From: Leuctra nigra | Taxonomy: Eukaryota; Arthropoda; Insecta; Plecoptera; Leuctridae | Length of the DNA stretch: 64,000 bases | Reading direction: 5' to 3' | NCBI GenBank assembly: GCA_934045905.1 | Contig: OW203764.1 | Coordinates: forward strand, 36,763,434 to 36,827,433 | Shown here: positions 48,101-55,774 of the stretch, in pieces | Layout of the letters: each line of letters begins with the position of its first letter | How positions within the stretch are numbered: position 1 is the stretch's first letter | Translations under genes and position numbers: made by a program | Notes under the pieces: model-generated | Seen by the model: only the letters and a program-made list of their open reading frames with translations | What the model was told of the DNA's origin: nothing | The model's database searches: none

Positions 48101-49616
48101 CCTGCTTTGGTTTGTGTTGTATCAATTCCACCAAGGCCCAGTGTTTGCGTAACCGCTGGCGCCGACGTTGTTGTTGCGCCAAAGCTGAGTGACGGTGCAA
48201 CACTGCTTCCCAGGCCCAGCCCGAGGGGCTTCGACCCAAGAGAACCGAAGAGTCCAGTCGAGGTGCTCGTGCCGAGACCAAAGCCCGTCTGTGTCGGTGC
48301 AGCCAATGAGAGGCCCAAGCTTCCAGCCGTTGAGGCAGGCGTTGAGCCGAAGGAAAGACCAAGTGGCTTGGCAGCGGTAGTCGCAGGAGTGGAAAAGCCT
48401 TGGAAACCCAGCGAAGAGCTCGTTGGATTTACTCCAAAACCTGTGCCGGTGGAAGCTGGTGTTCCAAATGGAAGTGCATTGGATGTGGCAGTTACATTAG
48501 GAGCTCCGAACCCCAGTCCCGTCGAAGTCCCACCAAGAGTCGAGGCGAAACCAGTCGAGGTGGCTCCAAAGGAGAGCGGAGTGACAGAAGCGGTGGGGAG
48601 TCCAAACTGGAGACTTGGAGTGGTAGTTAATGTTAGGCCGAACGATACATTTCCACTTTGAGTAGCTGGCGTTCCGAATGTTAGTCCTGATAGAGACGAC
48701 GTTGCGGCTGGTTGGCCAAACGACAGACTGCCTCCTGATGTGCCTCCTGTATTTCCGAACGATAGTGGTGGCTGAGTGGAAGGCTGGCCAAAGGTCAGAT
48801 TAGCTGTTGCTGGAGCACCGAATGAAGGAGACCCAAACATATTGGAGGAGGTGGAGACTGCTGGAGACCCAAATAAACCAGCCCCGGTTTGAGGAGTTGT
48901 TGAGCCAAATGATGGTAATGTTGCAGCACTTCCAAATGTTGGTTGTGACCCTGTTCCCCCGAACAGTGGTGGGTTTGTACTGCCTCCAAGACTGAAACCG
49001 GTAGATGGAGTGTTGGGTCTTAAAACAAAAGACAACACTTAACACTCTTCAACAATTTAGCTAGAGCCTACCTACCTACCTACCTACCTACCTACCTACC
49101 TACCCACCTAGGTAGTGACTAAAATCCCGACAGCCGGGATTTTCAGGTTAAAAAAATAGTCCCGACTGGCCTTGTTTATTTATATACTGGTTAAGAACGG
49201 CTTTCAGTATGACCGTCCAGATGGCGCTATGGATAGCGTGCTGGACCACGGTGCAAGAGGTCGTCGGTTCGAATCCGGCCGGGAGCACATTTTTTTTTAT
49301 TTGTAATTTTCACAAGTTTTAATTCTGCCTAACCATAGAGTTATTTTTTTTAAGTTGCCCAGTTCGAATTTGTCTACCCATAGAGAGTTTTATTCCTTAG
49401 GCTGCCCAGTAAAACCTACGGTCGGGACTATTTTTTTAACCTGAAAGTCCCGGCTGTCGGGATCGTAGTCACACCCACCTACCTACCTACCCTACTACCA
49501 CCAGCAGAGTGGCAAAAGTGGGGTTATGATGATACTTACTTGTTACCGAATGTATAAGAACCAGTAGTTGATGAAATATTTGTGTTTGGAGCCCCAAACC
49601 CTCCGAACCCCGCCAT
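33013..49616 (-). CDS. Nup58: Nucleoporin Nup58 (p58/p45), complete, seven exons
   Basis: CDS join on the minus strand: 49616-49540, 49018-48093, 47981-47903, 47630-47257, 43331-43104, 39648-39565, 33155-33013; 1911 nt, 636 aa plus stop. Residues 1 to about 334 are FG/GLFG-type repeats with SFG, TFG, LFG and GFG motifs, which bind transport receptors in the central channel. Residues about 340-560 are helical and match the NUPL1 core (SSDIARGS, LQYFVDLVASFEHEMQMFRQ, LHDSFVALAGRLQTVH), the part that assembles with Nup62 and Nup54. The C-terminus ends LQKPPGTKRGKR, as in vertebrate p58. Human p58 is 599 aa, so length fits. Intron 5 is GC-AG; intron 6 holds an intact non-LTR retrotransposon. The gene lies just upstream of kibra on the same strand. 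Confidence 0.96.
33373..36309 (-). CDS. Retrotransposon ORF2 (APE endonuclease and reverse transcriptase)
   Basis: 978 aa, no stops or frameshifts. The N-terminal APE-like endonuclease shows INAQS, AVAESH, GDFNMD and GIGDHE motifs over residues about 20-235. The reverse transcriptase shows VPKVAG...FRPINMLP, SGFRKGHSC, FLDFKRAFETID, GVPQGSVLGPFLFS and the catalytic YADD. No RNase H domain was recognised. It nicks target DNA and primes reverse transcription at the nick. Initiation six bases after the ORF1 stop suggests reinitiation. Confidence 0.93.
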   Translation of the reverse strand: MHSIVQQSAEGNVVPGHDILYINAQSIVSNIDELRDYVTKYKYNIIAVAESHVTADILDKEIRLMGYKHVRCDSQSRHTGGVILYILKSLKFVVIHNSAESSGSWVLGIKLKLRRVNIIVFTVYHSPNANHAEFIQYFTEVVCESIMNKHKGTTTVIVGDFNMDILKPNAITRNMIGGIETYGLTQIVNQPTRITKMSETLIDYIITNCDKVTFGVGGGPGIGDHESFMIDINTEARREREVDLYSLFDWRGYDVARFRADLEEQEYDMLETDVNLASQIFVQGLTSAKEKNLTSILKKRGNIGVPWITDEIRKEMQLRNNYFKRAKLSRLQSDWDEFKRYRNRVLSMLRKSKYDYYYEKIDRQRGDSKGMWKTLKKLVSEKNQKCTADEIVLCNGSIISDKVDIANHFNTYFSESVEEIISNISEIDINNISNRIVDQVELNQYNRVSKDIIMCDFKQVQIQDLNKLVMDLKNKGGGTLDGISVRLLKDGYPSIKHRLLHLINLSLSKGVFPKSWKETLVIPVPKVAGTTLIDQFRPINMLPIYEKLLELVVHSQLEEYFYKNNFIMTNQSGFRKGHSCETAVQWMVSEWNKLRDNNLSILSVFLDFKRAFETIDRKRLLMKLQYMYGVQGTVYQWLDDYLNERAQRTKFDGEISDTIDVNLGVPQGSVLGPFLFSVYVNDINCCLNKCVINVYADDTVIFYGGNDMTDLNNTLNEELKVVTDWLSINMLKLNNSKCKAMMIGTGKLHYMNTTDNCEVNIVLNGELVECVKSFKYLGMLLDVNLSFKQHILYIENKIRKKLSYLSRIGQHLTVATKLCIYNTIIKPHLTFCMILLYQAFNTDIERLQILQNRGMRIILKCSRYTPVNTMLKSLNWLRIKDYVYFQGMCFIYKLQNGLLPAYFTNTEKVENVHQHYTRAHNNFFLNHVHKQSSAKSLFYLGIRSFNALPLNVKSVRSLSIFKSKLLEIIMTETFMLTS
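36316..37701 (-). CDS. Retrotransposon ORF1 (PHD finger, coiled coil, zinc knuckles)
   Basis: 461 aa. The N-terminus has a C4HC3 PHD-type zinc finger (C25, C28, C39, C42, H47, C50, C68, C71). A Glu/Lys-rich coiled-coil-like stretch lies around residues 140-185. The C-terminal part has gag-like knuckles CFKCSGFSHMQGEC and CGHCGYDHDTKDC. Such proteins bind the element RNA and act as nucleic-acid chaperones in the RNP. The frame is uninterrupted, which suggests recent activity. Some non-LTR clades carry a PHD in ORF1; the precise clade is inferred. Confidence 0.88.
   Translation of the reverse strand: MDIMAGKQDELVLRKSEGNSKFNNCPTCAKAVRNAGLQCIQCKYWYHFTCLKKEKKDYSKGKKSDLVCEICKSRVIVVEIDKDQQSVKMIYSEENLTSVLEGEGNEEREISKDLGKGCKEIASELETVLQKSVADMDNQEPNEDEDMIKRENNILKRLVRSLEAENRLQAEKILRLEKLLEGPAPERQNLQTSEGRTSYADMIKKKKKYDEVIITGEPGEEYEKVKELVMNNVVPAKLAVGIKGIRKSSEGIIINCDSAASRVKLINEAKKNLPATYKVQEMKVWNPRVMAIHIWNEDLQEDDEKLVSEIIEQNNLREGNENVMVKRILTIKDKRYVKKVRLVLEVDPESRARLVQAGRLYLGWSDGKVVDHVHVKRCFKCSGFSHMQGECKNERKCGHCGYDHDTKDCKNNFYECCNCIETNKKLNMNLPTDHSSLDWDCKCYKRQVEMLESRIQYDSKQ
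37911..38060 (+). mobile_element. Fragment of the AGTTCGTTCAC MITE
   Basis: TAAAGTTCGTTCACGGTAAG followed by the GTAATGGCGGCCGTGTACTAC block, as at 39758; the far end is missing. Confidence 0.65.
38541..38583 (+). mobile_element. Solo 3' end of a Helitron-like element
   Basis: GTGCTCGCTCATCAACGCGT followed by TATTCAGAGCGTTTTCCTAG, the same terminal hairpin and CTAG end as the full copies. Confidence 0.65.
39007..39410 (+). other. GC-rich open stretch inside Nup58 intron 6 (possible exon, opposite strand)
   Basis: About 134 codons open on the plus strand: a Pro-rich first half (for example HSGLAFPPVLDSPELGPFG), then ordinary sequence. A plausible acceptor TTGAATTCTAG precedes 39017 and a donor-like GTGAGC follows at about 39206. 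GC content is far above the flanks. No family recognised; it may be an exon fragment, a pseudogene or chance. Confidence 0.25.
39565..39648 (-). CDS. Nup58: Nup58 exon 6
   Basis: An 84-nt exon reading MGSQHGYGLHSTSTADTSQM then FSTVNPT. The acceptor is TCTTGCAG and the donor GTAAAT. It has little sequence identity to vertebrates; it is supported by position, splice sites and phase on both sides. Confidence 0.85.
39758..40080. mobile_element. MITE with AGTTCGTTCAC termini
   Basis: Inverted ends AGTTCGTTCAC / GTGAACGAACT flanked by TAA at 39755-39757 and 40081-40083; Harbinger-like. A reverse copy is at 49993-50309. Confidence 0.82.
40452..42357 (-). mobile_element. Helitron-like element, copy 3, enlarged by a foldback insertion
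   Basis: The plus strand begins CTAGGAAAACGCTCGGTG and ends GTGACGCTCGCTACGCTCGC. It is about 1.0 kb longer than the other full copies; 0.4 kb of this is the insertion at 41215-41606, and the segment after the left terminus (40500-41030) is unique to this copy and partly to 61250-61640. Confidence 0.65.
41215..41602. mobile_element. Foldback element with long direct-repeat flanks
   Basis: Arms start AAGAGGGCTTGGTAGTGAG; the centre is CGAAAATTTAGTAATTTTCG. Outer arms are almost identical, inner arms are diverged. Identical 24-bp direct repeats lie at 41194-41217 and 41607-41630. Confidence 0.85.
42540..42745 (-). repeat. Dispersed repeat R1, best open copy
   Basis: The minus frame reads WLLVRFLDNISLFINEMRAH then LLDLDNALAKTSWDDAIKPL and SDNTFLSR without a stop. 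Related copies at 17740 and 47005 have stops. No known domain recognised. Confidence 0.55.
43104..43331 (-). CDS. Nup58: Nup58 exon 5 (coiled coil; GC donor)
   Basis: Encodes LTTAMKRLHDSFVALAGRLQ, then QKDQYLNLRKYFLKDSSNVF and GPTPFS, co-linear with human p58. The exon ends TCAG and the intron starts GCAAGT, the standard non-canonical GC donor. Only this site keeps frame into exon 6 (TPFS-A-MGS, human TPFSTM). Confidence 0.93.
43683..43735 (-). mobile_element. Solo terminal fragment of a Helitron-like element
   Basis: CTAGGAAAACGCTCTGTGTA followed by ACGCGTTGATAAGCGAGCAC; the sequence then leaves the family. Confidence 0.6.
44513..45387 (+). mobile_element. Helitron-like element, copy 4 (complete)
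   Basis: Begins TGAGCGAGCGAGCGTCTCC, has a poly-T near 44560, then several imperfect internal repeats of the type GATCAACTTAAAATTTTGCA, and ends GAGCGTTTTCCTAG. Confidence 0.72.
45505..45600 (+). repeat. Degenerate tRNA-like segment
   Basis: GATAGCTCAGTTGCTAGA resembles a tRNA A-box, but no matching B-box arm can be folded. Probably a decayed SINE head. Confidence 0.3.
47005..47140 (+). repeat. Dispersed repeat R1, decayed copy
   Basis: ATCAATGAAATCAGAGCTCACC and CATCAGATGATGCCATCACA match 17750 and the reverse of 42600; the frame is broken. Confidence 0.6.
47257..47630 (-). CDS. Nup58: Nup58 exon 4 (coiled-coil core)
   Basis: Begins NFVKEQKGYSSDIARGSIKS and contains HDTPSGMQYDNVAPLQYFVD, the most conserved block of the family, ending ALTPQ plus one base. 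The acceptor is TTTTACAG and the donor GTAATT. Confidence 0.95.
47903..47981 (-). CDS. Nup58: Nup58 exon 3 (start of helical core)
   Basis: A 79-nt exon reading GTTGRIDNVKENQIPNEIVQ then TIEHFK; the VKEN.IP...Q..EHFK pattern is conserved in p58. Acceptor TTTTAG, donor GTAAGT, both phases fit. Confidence 0.93.
48093..49018 (-). CDS. Nup58: Nup58 exon 2 (FG-repeat domain)
   Basis: A 308-codon open stretch, low in complexity and rich in Gly, Thr, Ser, Pro and Phe, with more than twenty FG dipeptides (for example PLFGG, LTFGQP, LSFGA, GLGFG). The acceptor is TTTTAAG and the donor GTAAAC. The opposite strand is also open only because of codon bias. Confidence 0.96.
49057..49107. repeat. (CCTA)n microsatellite
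   Basis: CCTA tetranucleotide run in Nup58 intron 1. Confidence 0.9.
49115..49472. mobile_element. TIR element enclosing a tRNA-like segment (Nup58 intron 1)
   Basis: Inverted ends of about 52 bp, beginning GTGACTAAAATCCCGACAGC on the left, with a close inverted match at the right end. The centre (49218-49295) has an A-box-like TGGCGCTATGGATAGCG and a B-box GGTTCGAATCC with a pairable T-arm. The acceptor and anticodon stems do not fold well, so it is not called a functional tRNA. Confidence 0.75.
49540..49616 (-). CDS. Nup58: Nup58 exon 1
   Basis: Starts ATG at 49616 with MAGFGGFGAPNT, then SYTFGN, typical N-terminal FG sequence. The donor GTAAGT is perfect. The 2+1 split codon with exon 2 gives Lys26. 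Confidence 0.92.
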
Positions 49617-49992
49617 TATGCTATTAATTAATTTAAATCTATGATTCACTAACAATGCCTGAATTTTTTTAAACAAAACTCATAACGAGATCGCGTCAGT
49701 CAGTCAGTCAGCTCCGGCAGAATCAGAAATGCCAATACACACATGTTAAATTCCCCACAGAATCTAAAAAATATTAAATTTGAAAATTCTTTCTGCATTA
49801 TTTATGAAAAAACACTAGCTAGGTAGGTATACAACATAAGTTCAGGAACATTATCTCTACGTATTTTGTATGGCTATCACCTTTTAAAGTATTATTAAAT
49901 TTCACAACTTTTAGTCCGATTCTAGAACCAACAGTTTAATGTTGGTAGGAAGTTTCATAATTTTTAAATTAGAGCGGGAGTACTATCAGTAA
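49617..49992. other. Nup58: Nup58 upstream region
   Basis: AT-rich. A CAGTCAGTCAGTCAG run lies at about 49695. No clear promoter element identified. Confidence 0.35.
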
Positions 49993-50309
49993 AGTTCGTT
50001 CACAATAAGAATATCACTGACGTTTTAGTCGATCACGTCGTTCATTGGTCAGTCACTTGAACACTGCCCTGTCAATGGCAAGACTTTCTTCTTTGTATTA
50101 TTGAAATTGTATAAATTATGTCAAATACACAATTTTTAAAAGTAGTAAATATTATAAAAATTCAATAAAATTGATTTATTTTTATCTACAACCGTATTAT
50201 ACACATTTTTTGATTATTATATTGTTATTTACATGTTTAGGTATACGTTCACTTGACTACGGTAGTACACGCCGCCATTACGGCTTGCTATTCTAATCGT
50301 GAATGAACT
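49993..50309. mobile_element. MITE with AGTTCGTTCAC termini, second copy
   Basis: Same family as 39758-40080 in opposite internal orientation; ends AGTTCGTTCAC and GTGAATGAACT, left flank TAA, right flank TTA. Confidence 0.78.
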
Positions 50310-51355
50310 TTATCAGGCTGGTGCGGTGCACAATTTACACAAGATTTTGAATGGCAGCATTTCTTTTAAATTTTAGGAAACTAAAGCAGTATTTGCACTA
50401 CAAATTTTTGATAAGGCCCCCAAACCCCTCAGCAACAATGACAGACTCAATACATGGATCACTGGGTGACGGACTGGGGTCATAGGGCGGCGGGGCCCCC
50501 AGGCCCCATTGTTTCGAGCGTATTATTTGTGGAAAAGCGTGTCCCATATTTTCATTTTAAAACCATGGACTCAAAAAGGTTATCAGCAGCATATTTAAAC
50601 AATTTGACCCTTCCCCAATCCCCCTCCCAACTTGACTGTAAATTCTATCTTACATCGTATTCGTCCACGATGTAAATTATCATAAGGATGTTACGATTTA
50701 CGATTGATACAACATTTTTGTGTTCCGAGATGGACAAGAAAGTGAAACATATTGCTGGTTACAGATAGACATAGGTACTATATAAGTAAAAAATTAAAAA
50801 AATGCCAACGAGTGCTGAGCTGTTTTAAAAGATATAACCAAAGTAGATTTTTTTTTCCTATAGGTACCTCCTATTTTAAACCTGATTAAAGACAGAAGTT
50901 TCAAGACACATGACAATATAACGAGTCTTTGTTCAAATGTTGGGTCAGTGCAAGTGGCTCAACTTGAAGATTTTCTCGGTCTCAAAAATACCTTCTAAAA
51001 TACTAGTCAAGCAAGCACGTGTAGGTCTAGTCTGTAAATACTGCATACCTGTTGAATTTTATGAATTTATACCTAAAACCAACATTTTGGATTGGTTTAG
51101 AGGCATTTCGAAAAATCATCGTATAAGTTGTGCAGTGAACAGGGAGAGAGGATAAATTCATGGATAGAAATGAAAATGGTTGCAATAAATGCATTCATAA
51201 GTTTTACAAAAAAAAACATTTTATTCTTCTTTAAAGTAGAGGCTCTATTAGTCCACGTAATTCACGTCAGTGACTTGGTATGATTTACAAATCAAATAAA
51301 TAAATATTGGACAAATATATTTTGCTTCATTGATATATTTTATACTAATTATGTA
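50310..51355. other. Intergenic tract; nothing recognised
   Basis: No exon, RNA gene or repeat end seen. Confidence 0.45.
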
Positions 51356-51566
51356 CACTTGGCCAAACAAAACTTGAACGTTCAATAAATCTGATAGGCT
51401 GATAAATGTAAGATAGCACCATCAGAAGTCAGTCTAAGCGATCTCATTGTCTCACTCTAGTAGGTGACCTCATATTTCAATGATAATAACAAGCTTTGAT
51501 TGGTTATGGGACATGACCAGCAGTCATTCAAATTTGGTCAACGTTCAAGTTTTGTTTGGCCGAGTG
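51356..51566. mobile_element. Tc1/mariner-like MITE
   Basis: 27-bp inverted ends beginning CACTTGGCCAAACAAAAC, flanked by TA on both sides (51354-51355, 51567-51568). Length 211 bp, no coding capacity. Confidence 0.88.
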
Positions 51567-52045
51567 TACATAAATATGATATTTTATCAAGAAATTGATA
51601 TTAATTTAAATCATTTCATGCGGTACGAAATAACTTGATTTTCAGCAGTTTCTAATAGAAACAGGTGAAAACAGGCTGTTTTTACAGATGATCTCTTTGT
51701 TTAATCCCGTAAGGCAACGTTTGAAAACGGTTAAAATTATCAGAAAAATACGAGCTTTCTAGTGATCTCAATGTTTTTAATGTGTATTTTATATTTCAAT
51801 TACTGCAGAAGATTTTATGTTAAATTTTCAAATCCGTCCATGTTACCTTATGGGAAAATATATCAAGTTTATTTTTCAAGATATCCCGCCATAACACATG
51901 CTTTTGTTTCCGTATTTGCATGTGTTACTATTTGAGGTGTATTTCAAGAAAATTTTAAGAATTTTTATTTAACAAGGACTTTTGGTGGAAGTACTTTAAA
52001 ACATAGATGCAATTAGTTGATCAGAGTTTCACTTAGAAGACACCC

Positions 52046-52274
52046 TTATACAAAATAGATTTCAGGGACGGGCAGAGCTCTGACTGACACGTGCAGATGC
52101 TTGCCGACGGGACGGAAGCCCTTGTCGTCGGCGATGTAGGTGAGATCGACGAGGGTGCCGTCGGGGGCGGTGTAGGAGTAGGTTCCTTCCTTGATGAGGA
52201 CCAGACCCTTGCCGTCGTGGCTTGGGATCAGAGTTCCCCTCTCGTTCAGGTAGATGCCATCTCCAGTCTTGTAT
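52046..52274 (-). CDS. RR-1-like cuticular protein, 3' terminal exon
   Basis: The acceptor CTCCGCAG is followed by 75 codons and TAA at 52048-52046. The peptide starts YKTGDGIYLNERGTLIP and contains GTYSYTAPDG, LVDLTYIADDKGFRPVGKHL, the Rebers-Riddiford chitin-binding consensus (chitin_bind_4), ending ALPVPEIYFV. Such proteins bind chitin in the procuticle. GC content and codon use are clearly higher than in the flanks. The first base completes a split codon, so at least one upstream exon (signal peptide and start of the RR domain) should lie right of 52274; I did not find it. Confidence 0.92.
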
Positions 52275-52935
52275 CTGCGGAGGAGAAACAGTGACCTTTA
52301 GTCTTTCGCTCTTTCCAACCCTAAGGCAGTGGAATATTTCGGCAAACAATTATTTTGATTATACCACATACTAGTTACAAGTCTGTGAGTATACCTAGAT
52401 GTCGAGAAACTTCATCAGCATTTAAAACTGTCCTTCCTATTCAAGTCGAACAACGAATGCACGTCTATGCAACATTGGAAATATACTATAATTGTTATGA
52501 AAGTAAAACATTCTTGTTATAGCGTTAGGTTGGGTGGAGACTACATTGTATCGACTAAGTACCATAGGCGCCATCTTCAGTATGACAGTGAACTGTTACA
52601 TTTTGAATAAATGAAGTGAGATTTAACTACATTGTAATTGGAGGGATATTTTCGAACTTTTCTCAATTTTAATAAATGGAATCATTAAGAACTAAAGTAA
52701 ATGAATTTTTAGATTGTTTTTTTACGTTTCATCAACCAGAAAAGTTTTTTTGAGTCTGTAAGTTGGTATGGCTGCTAGAATAGCGTTTAGCAATAGCTGG
52801 AAGGTATTTTGCTTACAAAATTATTTCAAAATGTAAAGAAGCAAAATTAAAATATACGACGACGTGGGACTAACTCCAGAGTGAAGGCCCCTGAGAGATC
52901 CCTCTTCTCATCTCGGGAGAGCAGTGGGATGACCT

Positions 52936-53063
52936 GGGGTGCGATCACATAAAATGATAACTTACTTATCACGGTGACAAGACCCTATAAGGCCGTGAAT
53001 AACATGGAGATGAGAAGCTTGTCACCGTGACAAGATAGTTCTCATTTTATGTAATCGCACCCC
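52936..53063. mobile_element. Short hairpin MITE
   Basis: Arms of about 46 bp start GGGGTGCGATCACATAAAAT and end at the self-palindrome CTTGTCACCGTGACAAG, with a 30-odd-base loop. Confidence 0.75.
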
Positions 53064-54295
53064 TGGACGTCTGGAATAGGCGACGCTGCGGCAACAGCTG
53101 CTAACCATCACTTATCAGACGGCTCAGACTGTAGGAAAACAGGGAGTACAGAACATCGTGGCATTTTATGATACTTCTAATGTTTTACTATGTTTTTATT
53201 AAATCAATAGTTTCATATTTTCACATAAAAAAAATCATATTTGCAAATGTGAAGTATTTTTCGTGACACAAACTATAAGTGATGAAAAAATATTTTTTAC
53301 TGTAAACAAGTCTTCTTCAATCATGAATAGCTAAACCTATAATTTGCTTGAGTATTTAGAGTTACATTGATTGTCCTAACATATCATTTTCACATTTCAA
53401 CCAATCAGGGGATTTTTTTAAAACTGAGTAGGTAACATCTGCACTAAGCTAAGTAATATTTTAATTATCTTTGGTATTATCTAATATAAGTGGATAATTT
53501 TAATTTGTTTATTATCACATATTCATTAACATTTATAAACACTTAATTCCACACTAGGTAGAGTAAATTTCTTATAGGCTAAGGGCCGGCCTTTAATGCC
53601 TTGCTAACTTTTAAACAGTCAATAAGGACTATATTGCCATGGCAACAACCAATGACATTCCTAGAATGACCACTAACTAACTGTTAAGAGGTAATTGAGG
53701 CTTTAGAAGAGTATTGAAAGATCGGGCCTAAGAAAAATGCAAAATTTTAAACAGTTGATTTAGGACTTTATTGGCATGGACTAATTAATGTATAACAAAC
53801 AATATAATTCCTTGAATGGCCACTCTACTGGTTTTAACAGAGCATTGAACAACTGTACCTAAGTATCGAAAGAATATTAGGTTAGCTTTTTGTCACAGTT
53901 TTGATATCACTGTTTGCAGTCAATCATACTTTAAAGCAAGTTTAGCTGTCAGGACTCAGGGGTGTATCCAAGGAGGGGCGGAAGGGGCGATAGCTCCCCC
54001 ACCCCCCCATGATTCCTCCACCACCTTCTATTGCGCTAGCTCGACGCTGCCAAGCACCGCTCTAATACAACATGCGAGCTGCCACCACAGACTTATACCG
54101 CAACGGCTTAAGTGGTCGAAACGAGGTGTCGACAGGCATACATGCAGTGAGAAATGAAAGTTGAAAACCATGGTTGTCGGGTATATTTAGCCACCTGACA
54201 ACACCAAACCAAATATCAAAGTGCTGGGATCATCCCTTCGGCGTGAAATTTGGGCCTCAAACATGCAAGGATTGACTTTCATGCTAGCTGGCTAG
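53064..54295. other. Intergenic tract right of the cuticle exon
   Basis: AT-rich; expected to contain an upstream exon of the cuticular gene, but none is recognisable. A hAT-like terminus CAGGGGTGTATCC lies at 53958 without a visible partner. Confidence 0.4.
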
Positions 54296-54475
54296 TTATT
54301 TTTTTTTGTCTGGGGCAGCGAGGCTAATGGCGACGGATGAATGATTATGATGATGATTGGGAGATGATGATGAAGGTGGGAAGGATGGAAGGTGGGAAGG
54401 AGGCGGTCGTGGCCTATTAGTAGGGTACCTTCCCAGCATTTGCCTTTTCTCATCCACGGTTTCGTCGTTGTTTGT
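54296..54475 (-). mobile_element. SINE, 3' part
   Basis: Reverse copy of the body found at 61960-62158: GTAGGGTACCTTCCCAGCAT and ATGATTATGATGATGATTGG, ending at GGGGCAGCGAGGC. The tRNA-like head is absent. Confidence 0.65.
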
Positions 54476-54714
54476 TGGAACAATTATTGTAATGTGGGGC
54501 CAGAACTTTATGTCGGAATATATTTTTATAGCAACATCGCTAATAGGTAACGACTATAATTTTATTTGTAGGTAGTGATTGGAGCAATAATACCGGGTGC
54601 CAAAAATTGAAATGATAAGAAAGAAGATGTATTATATTTTCTTCTAGTACATTCTAGTCTATAATGGGTGGGGTTATGATGATGTATTGTTGGTAAACTT
54701 GCAATGGTGGGGTG

Positions 54715-55361
54715 CAGTGGCGTAGGAACGTTTTCAAAGTTAGGGGGGGCAAGGAGGTCACGCCAGAAAAGAAATTCTCGTCAACAAAGAAGGGGTCTGG
54801 GGCGAGAACCCCAGCCGCCGCCGGCGAAAATTTTGGAAAATTAGAGGTTGAAATGGCGTAGAAATGCTGTTTTAAATCGTTTTAATATGACTACAATGGC
54901 AGTGAAAATTTGTTTTATTTACTAAATGAAGTACAAGTAATGATACTTACTACAAAAATCCACAGCATACGCAACTAGAATTACAATAACTGAAAAGTGT
55001 CATCAAGCATTTTCAAATCATCAAATTTATAAAACATTTTGTAGCTGTAAATCCAGTTACATATGTTGGGGATTTTTGTAGTATAATGGCAGGTAATAGT
55101 AGAAGGTAAGGGCATTAGAATATAATACGCGGGTCTGGGCCGCGCAGGCCCGGAACATTTTTGACTTTCAATATGAATTTAATGCATTTTAACGCGATTT
55201 AAACACAAATATTGGTCGATTTGACAATTTAAATTCTTAAATTACTACTATATAAAAAATATCCAATATATTTTTTACCCCCTTTGCCCCTCCTCTCTTC
55301 CCTGAAAGTTGTGGGGGGGGGGGGCATTGCACCCCTTGCCCCCCCGGTTCCTACGCCACTG
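54715..55361. mobile_element. hAT-like non-autonomous element, 647 bp
   Basis: Ends CAGTGGCGTAGGAACG and GGTTCCTACGCCACTG, flanked by a perfect 8-bp duplication GTGGGGTG (54707-54714, 55362-55369). G-runs and C-runs lie just inside the ends. No transposase. Confidence 0.92.
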
Positions 55362-55774
55362 GTGGGGTGGGTCAAGGTGGACTATGATATTTGCATTGCA
55401 CTTGTACTTGTGGAAAATCTCACATTGTTGTAACAATGTGAGATTTCAATTTTTAAGATCCAGTAGGTCGAAAATGCTTTTTTTAAAGACATGTTTGGTA
55501 GCTCCTCAGCTGATAGAAATGTTAACTCCAATGTTGTGTTAATGTGTGTGTGTGCCTCCGAAGTGGCTGGAATGGAGCCATTAGAATCTTGGCACTAATG
55601 ACAGACAACACAGAAAATACCAGCGAGATCAATTTGATAATGAAATCTGCAACAATTCATCAACAGCGCTGATTTTTTCCAATTATCAGCTTAGAATCCA
55701 AGACAACAGAATTTCAAAACTTTTAGTACTCTTAGTTTCAATTTCTCTTTAGTTCATAAATGTATTTTCGAAGT

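Noticed and set aside
48080..48661. 193-codon plus-strand ORF
   Set aside because: Antisense shadow of the FG-repeat exon.
49218..49295. Functional tRNA gene
   Set aside because: A- and B-boxes and a T-arm are present, but the acceptor and anticodon stems do not form properly.
53958..54060. Second hAT element starting CAGGGGTGTATCC
   Set aside because: No inverted partner or 8-bp duplication found.
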